From the NCBI GenBank assembly GCA_029168955.1, contig JAPDOI010000436.1:400001-464000 (forward strand): a stretch of DNA of 64,000 nt. Direction: 5' to 3'. This stretch comes from Aplectana chamaeleonis. Its lineage: Eukaryota; Nematoda; Chromadorea; Rhabditida; Cosmocercidae. This document shows, piece by piece, positions 42,425 to 54,489 of the stretch; position 1 is the stretch's first letter; every line of letters starts with the position of its first letter. The translations under genes were made by a program, and so were the position numbers. A model generated the notes under the pieces. It did not search any database and was not told the origin of the DNA. It worked only from the letters and a program-made list of their open reading frames with translations.

Positions 42425-44075
42425 CCTCCCGGTTGGGTCGAACACACGATCCGTAACGCTTGGCGTACCCGAAGTTGGGTCCCGCACACATTTTCTGGCG
42501 CTTTGTGTGCTCCCAGATTGATCGCGCTCACGTTCTTCAGTGCTTGGCGCGCTCCCAGTTGGGTCCCGCACACTTTCCCCGACGCTTGGCGCACTCCCAG
42601 TTGGGTCCCGCACACTTTCTCCGGCGCTTTTTATTTGGGGTCCCGCACACGTTCTGTGGGGTTTGGCACACTTCCAGTTGGGCACCGCGCACGTTCCCCG
42701 GCGCTCAGCACAGTTCTAGTTGGGTCCCGCATACGTTGCCCGGCGCTTGGCGCACTTCTACTTGGGTCTCGCACACGTTCCCCGGCGCTCAGCACAGTTC
42801 TAGTTGGGTTCCGCACACGTTCCCCGGCGCTTAGCGCACTTAAATTTGGGTCCCGCCCACCTTCCAGGCGCTTAGCGCACTTCTAGATGGGTCCCGCACA
42901 CGTTCTCCGGCTTTTGGCGCACTTCTGTTTGGGTCCCTTGCACGCTTCCCGTCGCTTGGCGCACATAAATTTAGGTCCCGCACTTCTTCCCGGCGCTTGG
43001 CGCACTTCTAGATGGGTCCCACACACGTTCCCCGGCACTTGGCGCACTTCTAGATGCGTCCCGCATACACTCCCCGGCGCTCGGCGCACTTCTAGTTGGG
43101 TCCCGCACACGTTTCCCGGCGCTCAGCACAGTTCTAGTTGGGTCCCGCATACGTTGCCCAGCGCTTGGCGCACTTCTGTTTGGGTCCCGCACACGTTTCC
43201 CGTCGCTTGGCGCACTTCTACTTGGGTCCTGCACACGTTCCCCGGCGCTTGGCGCACCTCTACTTGGGTCCTGCACACGTTCCCCGGCGCTTGGCGCACT
43301 TCTAGATGTGTCCTGCACGCGTTCTTCGGCGCTTGGTGCACTTTTACTTGGGTTTCGCACACGTTCCCCGGCGCTCAGCACAGTTCTAGTTGGGTCCCGA
43401 ATACGTTGCTCGTCGCTTGGCGCACTTCTACTTGGGTCCTGCACACGTTCCCCGGCGCTTGGCGTACCTCTACTTGGGTCCTGCACATGCTCCCCGGCGC
43501 TTGGCGCAACTCCAGATGTGTCCTGCACGCGTTCTTCGGCGCTTGGCGCACTTCTACTTGGGTCTCGCACACGTTCCCCGGCGCTCAGCACAGTTCTAGT
43601 TGGGTCCCGCATACGTTGCTCGTCGCTTGGCGCACTTCTACTTGGGTCCTGCACACGTTCCCCGGCGCTTGGCGCACCTCTACTTGGGTCCTGCACACGT
43701 TCCCCGGCGCTTGGCGCACCTCTAGATGTGTCCTGCACGCGTTCTTCGGCGCTTGGCGCACTTCTACTTGGGCCTCGCACACGTTCCCCGGCGCTCAGCA
43801 CAGTTCTAGTTGGGTCCCGCATACGTTGCTCGTCGCTTGGCGCACTTCTACTTGGGTCTCGCACACGTTCCCCGGCGCTCAGCACAGTTCTAGTTGGGTT
43901 CCGCATACGTTGCTCGTCGCTTGGCGCACTTCTACTTGGGTCCTGCACGCGCTCCCCGGCGCTTGGCGCACTTCTAGATGTGTCCTGCACGCGTTCAACG
44001 GCGCTTGGCGCACTTATAGCTGGGTTCCGCACACGTTCCCGAAGCTTCGAGCACTTCTAGATGCGTCCCGCAATA
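42425..44075. repeat. 42-bp minisatellite (GGCGCTTGGCGCACTTCTAC type), ~39 copies
   Basis: Units read GGCGCTTGGCGCACTTCTAC then TTGGGTCCTGCACACGTTCC plus CC. Period 42 bp (43206 to 43248 checked). A regular alternative unit, GGCGCTCAGCACAGTTCTAG, recurs every few units, so there is a higher-order pattern. 42 is divisible by three, which leaves long open frames on both strands. These have repetitive, compositionally odd products and are read as artefacts. Confidence 0.93.
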
Positions 44076-44216
44076 AACGGTGTGCATACGGTTCCTGATG
44101 GACGAGAAGCAGACCTACCCTAACGCTTGCAATCAATTCACTCTTATCACAATACTACTTTATTTCTCTCAATTGGCCAACCATGTTTCTTATCATTCAA
44201 AAGTTTCACCGGACTG

Positions 44217-44245
44217 ACACAGACACACACAGACACACACACACA

Positions 44246-44317
<72 letters not shown>
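44217..44317. repeat. (CA)n microsatellite
   Basis: An almost pure CA/AC run of about 100 bp with three interspersed GA steps in the first 30 bases. Confidence 0.97.
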
Positions 44318-44318
<1 letters not shown>

Positions 44319-45850
44319 TTTAAAATTCACAGATTTTTCCATATCTCGAGAACCACAAAGCGGATTTTTCTAAAATTTGGTCAGTGTTAAGAACTTTTAC
44401 TGCTCTACATTTTGTGAAAATGCCAAGTTCGGAACTATCTTCCAAACCGAGATTCTGTAACGAGGGGTTTGCGCAGAAGCAATCCTTTTCCAAATCAAGT
44501 GCGCGCTTCGCGCGCACCACAATAAGATGATGATGAGGGTGGTGATGGAGTTGTTCAAACTATTATAGAGTTACGAGCGAACCCGACATGATGGAGCGAG
44601 CGGCGCGCTAGGACATTTATACTCACACGGCACACCCGCGCGGTACGCGCGTGACTCTAAGGCGTTGAGGAGTTGTGAAGTGTTCAACCCACCAATCATC
44701 TCGAAAATGTCGTCAAATCATGTGCACTAGGAGAGGGTGGGTCTGCTTCGACTGAATTTATGTTCTCTTCGCACATAAAGAGATTCAGATCAAGTAATCG
44801 AATGTTATCGTCTCACAAGGGAAGTACAAGAAGCGTAGGTCTGAACGGTAGAAATCTAATGTCATGTGGGAATGTTCACGCATTACTTGGTGAAATAGTG
44901 TTGGGTACCCGCTGCGAAAGAAGGAGTTATAAGCTCCGAAAGTTTGCCGACCATCGACCTCCTCCTAGTCTATGAATTGTTAAGCGCTCAAGCCAACAGC
45001 ATCGACGGCGCAAACGGAGGAAGGGGCACTGTTGGGCATGCGACCAGGGTTCGAATCTCCTCCTGAGCTGTTTTTTGCGAATTTACGGAACTTTCATATT
45101 TTGATCAAAAATTATATCACAAATGTCATCTCATTCTTCTGCTGCGCGATATAGCCATATCGACAGTGAAGTAGACTCGGGTACTAAGGATTCAAGGTTT
45201 TGTTCCCCATCAGAGCTTTCCCATTGTTTTGGGAAACTTATACGATTGGGAAGTATTACCCCACATATTCTGAACAAGTTACGAGAACAATTAAGTAACA
45301 GAAGACGGTGCGCTTGGTGCAGTCGGCTTCTGCGACCACCCGTATTGTGACTGTCATGCCCCTAATTTTCCCATCAGGCAAGGTCGAAGAAATGCTCATT
45401 GTCCAATTACCAGAGCCGGATGCCCGCTTCCCATTGAAGAGAGTATTCAAGACGGAGAAACTTTGCGTTGTCAGCGGAACATCCCATATCATGACGACGT
45501 TGAAAACACTTGCATTTTTCGAGAATGTTTTCATCCAGCAAATGCCGGAGAATTGTGTTCTCTTTCTCGACTAGAGGAGTGATTTTTCCAATCAAAGCGC
45601 GATACAGGCTCTTGCGCCGGCGGGAAAAAACTTGCAGATTTTGACAAAACCGCATGGCGTAACAAGCTTGGTTCAGCTGGCAGACATGGGGTTTTTCAGC
45701 TATTCGAAAGCACTGCTCAAGCGATTTTTGAAAAACTCTATTGATTTTTGAAAAAAATTTCTGTTTTCTGTTAATTTTTCGAGATTTTTTCTGTTTTCTG
45801 TCAAACTAAATTTTCTGTGTTCTGTTTCTAATTTTTCCCCGCACATCCCT
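44318..45850. other. Right interior of hAT-like element, no gene recognised
   Basis: Open frames around 45120-45650 lack recognisable hAT or other domains. A tRNA-like B-box (GGTTCGAATC near 45049) occurs without a convincing cloverleaf. Confidence 0.35.
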
Positions 45851-45851
45851 G

Positions 45852-46135
45852 CTACGGACGACCTAGGGGTGAATATCAAAGGAGGGAAAGGATTTTTTGT
45901 CCTTGTTTCTTTTAAAAACATGAAAATGAAGAAAGATCTAATTTTCGAGAGAATCGTCAATGACAACCTTGAAGTTTACCTGCCGAAATCGTCTGGATAG
46001 GGCAGAAAAGCAACAAGAATCAATAATTACGCTACGCCGGGATTTTCCGCAAACGCTATCATTTACTTCTACGGTGGCTCAAATATCCCATGAACTTTGG
46101 CAGCTTGGGTAGTTTACTTCATGGTAACAATTGGT
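45852..46135. repeat. Repeat R, continuation
   Basis: It begins CTACGGACGACCTAGGGG and resumes the repeat broken at 40704. TTTTTTGTCCTTG corresponds to GTCCTCG near 35285. No coding sequence. Confidence 0.45.
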
Positions 46136-46594
46136 TTAAGCCTAGTTTTGACTGCACGTGGTCGCTGCGGCCCTGCGAGAGACAACTGTTTCTTTTTCAT
46201 CGCGCGTAATGGAAAGCCGCTCCAATTGTGATCGCTTCGTGGCAAACGTCCTACATCGCTGGGTCGCGGCAACGAAATCCTATGTTTTACTGCATCGCTG
46301 CTTGAAGAGCGATTCTCCATGGTCCAAATGGCAGCGATGGAGCGATCGCCAGCGAATGACACGTTTCGTCTAGCGAACATTGACCCTTTCACATGACAAG
46401 GTCAGTGTTTACGGGTCGAAACGTGTTATTGATAACTACCAGCCATTAATTTTACTGATTGATTGAATTTCTTCGATCATACGCGAGGCTATGCACTATG
46501 AACACAATCGCTGCCGCTGCTACATCGCTGCAGCAGCGGGTGTGAAATCGATGCGATGAAAAACAGCAGCGATGCAGTCAAAACTAGGCTTTAG
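46136..46594. mobile_element. 459-bp inverted-repeat MITE
   Basis: The ends TTTAAGCCTAGTTTTGACTG and an inverse with one or two differences (CTAAAGCCTAGTTTTGACTG). The interior is rich in GCAGCGATG and CGATCGC words in both orientations, giving further self-complementarity. Target duplication is not clear. Confidence 0.7.
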
Positions 46595-47330
46595 GGGGCA
46601 AATCGAAGAGTTTTTGTTTCTGGATTTTTCCGCTATTATTTGCGTGGTTGTATCTACGCGTTCCGAGTCGCATTTCACCCATATGGCTTCTTTGCCGATT
46701 CCCGTGAACATGACCATTCTCGCCTTTCACATTTAATCTACTGGATGGTCCGAGCACAGAATATTTCAGATACTTATATTCGCCTCCTACAGAAGCAAAA
46801 AAGCGGTGGTCGTCTAAGACTTGAGCCCCCCTAAAGACCAAAATAATGAACCAAAACAGATCTTCAAGAATTCTGCAATGTGGTTGATTCCGTTGTTTTT
46901 CCAAAACTGCAACTTCCAAGTTTCTTTCATACGCAATAACCTGGAGGTACGGAACTTCATAAGTGGCTGAATGTCGAAGAAACAGTCGATAATTCACAAA
47001 CTGAATATGGTTGAATGGGAAATCGCTCCAGCCGCGAAGCGGCTGGAGAGGTTTGGTTTTGCCTGGCACTTGTGATCACTTAGATTTTGGTAAAGTAGTT
47101 AATAAAACCTGTAAAACAAATTTTCTAGAGATTTCCTTCTGGATATAAGTGAGAGAGTATAGAAGACACCCGCTGACAAAATTTGAGCCAAATCGATTGA
47201 AAATTAACAAAGTTAGATCGGCGGAAGCTTAGCTAAAATTCCCGTTTTTCTTGTAACGCGTCCCTCGTGTCCTGTTCCTCGTTCCTCGTTCCTGCCACTA
47301 GCCACTGCCAGTGGTCGCAGGCTATCAGTA
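46595..47330. other. No gene recognised; hairpin at 47026-47048
   Basis: A perfect 10-bp stem CTCCAGCCGC-GAA-GCGGCTGGAG at 47026-47048 is followed by AGGTTTGGTT. The same arrangement occurs at 8597-8619 (stem CTCTAGCC) and, partly, at position 1. The remainder up to the satellite shows nothing coding. Confidence 0.45.
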
Positions 47331-50300
47331 CATAGGGCATCTGATGACGTCATCAGGATGTCATGTAAAGTACATAGGGCATCTGATGACGTCATCAGGA
47401 TGTCATGTAAAGTACATAGGGCATCTGATGACGTCATCAGGGTGTCATGTAAAGTACATAGGGCATCTGATGACGTCATCAGGGTGTCATGTAAAGAACA
47501 TAGGGCATCTGATGACGTCATCAGGATGTCATGTAAAGTACATAGGCATCTGATGACGTCATCAGGTGTCATGTAAAGTACATAGGCATCTGATGACGTC
47601 ATCAGGGTGTCATGTAAAGTACATAGGGCATCTGATGACGTCATCAGGGTGTCATGTAAAGTACATAGGGCATCTGATGACGTCATCAGGGTGTCATGTA
47701 AAGTACATAGGGCATCTGATGACGTCATCAGGATGTCATGTAAAGTACATAGGGCATCTGATGACGTCATCAGGGTGTCATGCTAAAAGTACATAGGGCA
47801 TCTGATGACGTCATCAGGATGTCATGTAAAGTACATAGGGCATCTGATGACGTCATCAGGATGTCATGTAAAGTACATAGGGCATCTGATGACGTCATCA
47901 GGTGTCATGTAAAGTACATAGGCATCTAATGACGTCATCAGGGTGTCATGTAAAGTACATAGCGCATCTGATGACGTCATCAGGATGTCATGTAAAGTAC
48001 ATAGGACATCTGATGACGTCATCAAGGTGTCATGTAAAGTACATAGGACATCTGATGACGTCATCAAGGTGTCATGTAAAGTATATAGGGTATCTGATGA
48101 CGTCATCAGGATGTCATGTAAAGTACATAGGCCATTTGATGACGTCATCAGGGTGTCATGCAAAGTACATAGGGCATGTGATGACGTCATCAGGGTGTCA
48201 TGTAAAGTACATAGGCATCTGATGACGTCATCACGGTGTCATGTAAAGTACATAGGCATCTGATGACGTCATCAGGATGTCATGTAAAAGTACATAGGGC
48301 ATCTGATGACGTCATCAGGATGTCATGTAAAGTACATAGGGCATCTGATGACGTCATCAGGATGTCATGTAAAGTACATAGGGCATCTGATGACGTCATC
48401 AGGGTGTCATGTAAAGTACATAGGGCATCTGATGACGTCATCAGGATGTCATCTAGAGTACATAGGGCATCTGATGACGTCATCAGGATGTCAGTGTAAA
48501 GTACTTAGGGCATCTGATGACGTCATCAGGGTGTCATGTAAAGTACATAGGGCATCTGATGACGTCATCAGGGTGTCATGTAAAGTACATAGGGCATCTG
48601 ATGACGTCATCAGGGTGTCATGTAAAGTACATAGGGCATCTGATGACGTCATCAGGATGTCATGTAAAGTACATAGGGCATCTGATGACGTCATCAGGAT
48701 TTCAGGTAAAGTACATAGGGCATCTGATGACGTCATCAGGGTGTCATGTAAAGTACATAGGGCACCTCATGACGTCATCAGGGTGTCATGTAAAGTACAT
48801 AAGGCATCTGATGACGTCATCAGGATGTCATGTAAAGTACATAGGGCATCTGATGACGTCATCAGGGTATCAAGTAAAGTACATACGGCATCTGATGACG
48901 GCATCCAGGTGTCATGTAAAGAACATAGGGCATCTGATGACGTCATCAGGATGTCATGTAAAGTACATAGGCATCTGATGACGTCATCAGGGTGTCATGT
49001 AAAGTACATAGGGCATCTGATGACGTCATCAGGGTGTCATGTAAAGCACATAGGCATCTGATGACGTCATCAGGGTGTCATGTAAAGTACATAGGGCATC
49101 TGATGACGTCATCAGGTGTCATGTAAAGTACATAGGGCATCTGATGACGTCATCAGGGTGTCATGTAAAGTACATAGGGCATCTGATGACGTCATCAGGG
49201 TGTCATGTAAAGTACATAGGGCATCTGATGACGTCATCAGGATGTCATGTAAAGTGCATAGGCATCTGATGACGTCATCAGGGTGTCATGTAAAGTACAT
49301 AGGCATCTGATGACGTCATCAGGGTGTCATGTAAAGTACATAGGGCATCTGATGACGTCATCAGGATGTCATGTAAAGTACATAGGCATCTGATGACGTC
49401 ATCAGGGTGTCATGTAAAGTACATAGGGCATCTGATGACGTCATCAGGGTGTCGCGTAAAGTACATAGGGCATCTGATGACGTCATCAATGTGTCATGTA
49501 AAGTACATAGGCATCTGATGACGTCATCAGGGTGTCATGTAAAGTACATAGGGCATCTGATGACGTCATCAGGATGTCATGTAAAGTACATAGGGCATCT
49601 GATGACGTCATCAGGATGTCATGTAAAGTACATAGGCATCTGATGACGTCATCAGGTGTCATGTAAAGTACATAGGGCATCTGATGACGTCATCAGGGTG
49701 TCATGTAAAGTACATAGGGCATCTGATGACGTCATCAGGATGTCATGTAAAGTACATAGGGCATCTGATGACGTCATCAGGTGTCATGTAAAAGTACATA
49801 GGGCATCTGATGACGTCATCAGGATGTCATGGAAAGTACATAGTGCATCTGATGACGTCATCAGGGTGTCATGTAAAGTACATAAGGCATCAAAGGGCAT
49901 CTGATGACGTCATCAGGGTGTCATCTAAAGTACATAGGGCATCTGATGACGTCATCAGGATGTCATCTAAAGTACATAGGGGATCTGATGACGGTATCAG
50001 GGTGTCATTTAAAGTACATAGGCATCTGATGACGTCATCAGGGTGTCATCTAAAGTACATAGGGCATCTGATGACGTCATCAGGATGTCATGTAAAGTAC
50101 ATAGTGCATCTGATGACGTCATCAGGATGTCATCTAAAGTACATAGGGCATCTGGTGACGTCATCAGGATGTCATGTGAAGTACATAGGGCATCTGATGA
50201 CGTCATCAGGGTGTCATGCAAAGTACATAAGGCATCTGATGACATCATCAGGATGTCATGTAAAGTGCATAGTGCATCTGTTGACGTCATCAGGGTGTCA

Positions 50301-53300
50301 TGCAAAGTACATAAGGCATCTGATGACGTCATCAGGATGTCATGTAAAGTGCATAGTGCATCTGATGACGTCATCAGGGTGTCATGTAAAGTACATAGTG
50401 CATCTGATGACATCATCAGGATGTCATGTAGTACATAGGCATCTGATGACGTCATCAGGTGTCATGTAAAGTACATAGGGCATCTGATGACGTCATCAGG
50501 GTGTCATGTAAAGTACATAGGGCATCTGATGACGTCATCAGGGTGTCATGTAAAGTACATAGGGCATCTGATGACGTCATCAATGTGTCATGTAAAGTAC
50601 ATAGGCATCTGATGACGTCATCAGGTGTCATGTAAAGTACATAGGCATCTGATGACGTCATCAGGGTGTCATGTAAAGTACATAGGGCATCTGATGACGT
50701 CATCAGGATGTCATGTAAAGTACATAGGGCATCTGATGACGTCATCAGGGTGTCATGTAAAGTACATAGGCATCTGATGACGTCATCAGGTGTCATGTAA
50801 AGTACATAGGGCATCTGATGACGTCATCAGGATGTCATGTAAAGTACATAGGGCATCTGATGACGTCATCAGGGTGTCATGTAAAGCACATAGGGCATCT
50901 GGTGACGTCATCACGGTGTCATGTAAAGTACATAGGGCATCTGATGACGTCATCAGGGTGTCATGTAAAGTACATAGGGCATCTGATGACGTCATCACGT
51001 GTCATGTAAAGTACATAGGGCATCTGATGACGTCATCAGGATGTCATGTAAAGTACATAGGGCATCTGATGACGTCATCAGGGTGTCATGTAAAGTACAT
51101 AGGGCATCTGATGACGTCATCAGGGTGTCATGTAAAGTACATAGGGCATCTGATGACGTCATCAGGGTGTCATGTAAAGTACATAGGGCATCTGATGACG
51201 TCATCAGGGTGTCATGTAAAGTACATAGGGCATCTGATGACGTCATCAGGATGTCATGTAAAGTACATAGGGCATCTGATGACGTCATCAGGGTGTCATG
51301 TAAAGTACATAGGGCATCTGATGACGTCATCAGGGTGTCATGTAAAGTACATAGGGCATCTGATGACGTCATCAGGATGTCATGTAAAGTGCATAGGGCA
51401 TCTGATGACGTCATCAGGGTGTCATGTAAAGTACATAGGGCATCTGGTGACGTCATCAGGATGTCATGTAAAGTGCATAGGGCATCTGATGACGTCATCA
51501 GGTGTCATGTAAAGTACATAGGCATCTGATGACGTCATCAGGGTGTCATGTAAAGTACATAGGGCATCTGATGACGTCATCAGGATGTCATGTAAAGTAC
51601 ATAGGGCATCTGATGACGTCATCAAGGTGTCATGTAAAGTACATAGGGCATCTGATGACGTCATCAGGGTGTCATGTAAAGTACATAGGGCATCTGATGA
51701 CGTCATCAGGATGTCATGTAAAGTGCATAGGGCATCTGATGACGTCATCAGGGTGTCATGTAAAGTCCATAGGGCATCTGGTGACGTCATCAGGATGTCA
51801 TGTAAAGTGCATAGGGCATCTGATGACGTCATCAGGGTGTCATGTAAAGTACATAGGGCATCTGATGACGTCATCAGGGTGTCATGTAAAGTACATAGGG
51901 CATCTGATGACGTCATCAGGATGTCATGTAAAGTACATAGGGCATCTGATGACGTCATCAAGGTGTCATGTAAAGTACATAGGGCATCTGATGACGTCAT
52001 CAGGGTGTCATGTAAAGTACATAGGGCATCTGATGACGTCATCAGGATGTCATGTAAAGTACATAGGGCATCTGATGACGTCATCAGGGTGACATGTAAA
52101 GTACATAGGGCATCTGATGACGTCATCAGGGTGTCATGTAAAGTACATAGGGCATCTGATGACGTCATCAGGATGTCATGTAAAGTACATAGGGCATCTG
52201 GTGACGTCATCACGGTGTCATGTAAAGTACATAGGGCATCTGATGACGTCATCAGGGTGTCATGTAAAGTACATAGGGCATCTGATGACGTCATCACGGT
52301 GTCATGTAAAGTACATAGGGCATCTGATGACGTCATCAGGATGTCATGTAAAGTACATAGGGCATCTGATGACGTCATCAGGGTGTCATGTAAAGTACAT
52401 AGGGCATCTTATGACGTCATCAGGGTGTCATGTAAAGTACATAGGGCATCTGATGACGTCATCAGGGTGTCATGTAAAGTACATAGGGCATCTGATGACG
52501 TCATCAGGGTGTCATGTAAAGTACATAGGGCATCTGATGACGTCATCAGATGTCATGTAAAGTGCATAGGCATCTGATGACGTCATCAGGGTGTCATGTA
52601 AAGTACATAGGGCATCTGGTGACGTCATCAGGATGTCATGTAAAGTGCATAGGGCATCTGATGACGTCATCAGGGTGTCATGTAAAGTACATAGGGCATC
52701 TGATGACGTCATCAGGGTGTCATGTAAAGTACATAGGGCATCTGATGACGTCATCAGGATGTCATGTAAAGTACATAGGGCATCTGATGACGTCATCAAG
52801 GTGTCATGTAAAGTACATAGGGCATCTGATGACGTCATAAGGGTGTCATGTAAAGTACATAGGGCATCTGATGACGTCATCAAGATGTCATGTAAAGTAC
52901 ATAGGGCATCTGATGACGTCATCAGGGTGTCATGTAAAGTACATAGGCATCTGATGACGTCATCAAGGTGTCATGTAAAGTACATAGGGCATCTGATGAC
53001 GTCATCAGGTGTCATGTAAAGTACATAGGGCATCTGGATGACGTCATCAGGATGTCATGTAAAGTACATAGGGCATCTGATGACGTCATCAGGGTGTCAT
53101 GTAAAGTACATAGGGCATCTGATGACGTCATCAGGGTGTCATGTAAAGTACATAGGGCATCTGATGACGTCATCAGGATGTCATGTAAAGTACATAGGGC
53201 ATCTGATGACGTCATCAGGATGTCATGTAAAGTACATAGGGCATCTGATGACGTCATCAGGTGTCATGTAAAGTACATAGGGCATCTGATGACGTCATCA

Positions 53301-54372
53301 GGATGTCATGTAAAGTACATAGGCATCTGATGACGTCATCAGGGTGTCATGTAAAGTACATAGGGCATCTGATGACGTCATCAGGGTGTCATGTAAAGTA
53401 CATAGGGCATCTGATGACGTCATCAGGGTGTCATGTAAAGTACATAGGGCATCTGATGACGTCATCAGGATGTCATGTAAAGTACATAGGGCATCTGATG
53501 ACGTCATCAGGGTGTCATGTAAAGTACATAGGGCATCTGATGACGTCATAAGGGTGTCATGTAAAGTACATAGGGCATCTGATGACGTCATCAGGGTGTC
53601 ATGTAAAGTACATAGGGCATCTGATGACGTCATCAGGTGTCATGTAAAGTACATAGGGCATCTGATGACGTCATCAGGTGTCACGTAAAGTACATAGAGC
53701 ATCTGATGACGTCATCAGGGTGTCATGTAAAGTACATAGGGCATCTGATGACGCCATCAGGGTGTCATGTAAAGTACATAGGGCATCTGATGACGTCATC
53801 AGGATGTCATGTAAAGTACACAGGGCATCTGCTGACGTCATCAGGGTGTCATGTAAAGTACATAGGGCATCTGATGACGTCATCAGGGTGTCATGTAAAG
53901 TACATAGGGCATCTGATGACGTCATCAGGGTGTCATGTAAAGTACATAGGGCATCTGATGACGTCATCAGGTGTCATGTAAAGTACATAGGGCATCTGAT
54001 GACGTCATCAGGGTGTCATGTAAAGTACATAGGGCATCTGATGACGTCATCAGGGTGTCATGTAAAGTACATAGGGCATCTGATGACGTCATCAGGGTGT
54101 CATGTAAAGTACATAGGGCATCTGATGACGTCATCAGGTGTCATGTAAAGTACATAGGGCATCTGATGACGTCATCAGGGTGTCATGTAAAGTACATAGG
54201 GCATCTGATGACGTCATCAGGATGTCATGTAAAGTACACAGGGCATCTGATGACGTCATCAGAACGTCGTGCCAAGTGCATAAAGCATCTGGTGACGTCA
54301 TCAGGACGTCGTGCCAAGGTGGTGCCAAGTGCATAGGGCATTTTCTGACATCATCAGGACGTCGTGGAAAGT
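47331..54372. repeat. 7-kb satellite: ~165 copies of a 42-bp unit with CTGATGACGTCATCAG core
   Basis: The unit is CATAGGG + CATCTGATGACGTCATCAGG + (G/A)TGTCATGTAAAGTA, 42 bp. The core CTGATGACGTCATCAG is a perfect 16-bp palindrome containing TGACGTCA, the consensus CRE/ATF bZIP site. Common variants are 41-bp units lacking one G (in CATAGGC or CATCAGGTG), a G/A dimorphism after CATCAGG, CATCTGGTGACG, and GTGCAT for GTACAT. The left edge is abrupt; the right edge (54255-54372) holds diverged monomers with ACGTCGTG(G/CC)AAG. The 41-bp units break all frames, so the array is not coding. It could bind bZIP proteins; this is inference. Confidence 0.97.
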
Positions 54373-54489
54373 GAGTAGCGCTTCATTTTTAGCGTGCGCA
54401 TCAAGTTTGTTGCTTACTGATTATTATAGCAATCCATGCTATTCGAAAATTATTGAAGATTTTTCAGGGATATTACTTCGTAATATCAA
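54373..54489. other. Spacer after the satellite
   Basis: AT-rich sequence between the last degenerate monomer and the next foldback; nothing recognised. Confidence 0.4.

Larger units (their letters stand above)
40705..45851. mobile_element. 5.1-kb hAT-like element carrying a 42-bp minisatellite
   Basis: The ends are CAGGGGTGTGCGG and CAGGGATGTGCGG (inverse), with TTTTCTGTTTTCTG words just inside. They are flanked by CTACGCAC (40697-40704) and CTACGGAC (45852-45859). Uninterrupted relatives of the target are near 34977 and 35240. Inside are a foldback, a 1.65-kb minisatellite and a (CA)n tract. No transposase was recognised. Confidence 0.82.

Noticed and set aside
42371..44098. 403- and 353-codon frames in the second minisatellite
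   Set aside because: Same cause: a 42-bp period. Products are open on both strands over the same bases and have odd composition.
44217..44317. Functional Z-DNA or regulatory CA tract
   Set aside because: Only a plain microsatellite can be supported from sequence.
44985..45075. tRNA gene (GGTTCGAATC B-box)
   Set aside because: No acceptable acceptor stem, A-box or anticodon arm could be drawn around it; at best a tRNA-derived relic.
47331..54372. CRISPR array
   Set aside because: Units are contiguous with no unique spacers, there are no cas genes, and the sequence context is eukaryotic.
47213..54374. Many long open frames on both strands across the satellite (repeating SCKVHRASDDVIR or SDALCTLHDTLMT)
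   Set aside because: A 42-bp unit is 14 codons, so any stop-free unit gives open frames in several phases. The scattered 41-bp units shift every frame, and no start, splice or domain evidence exists.
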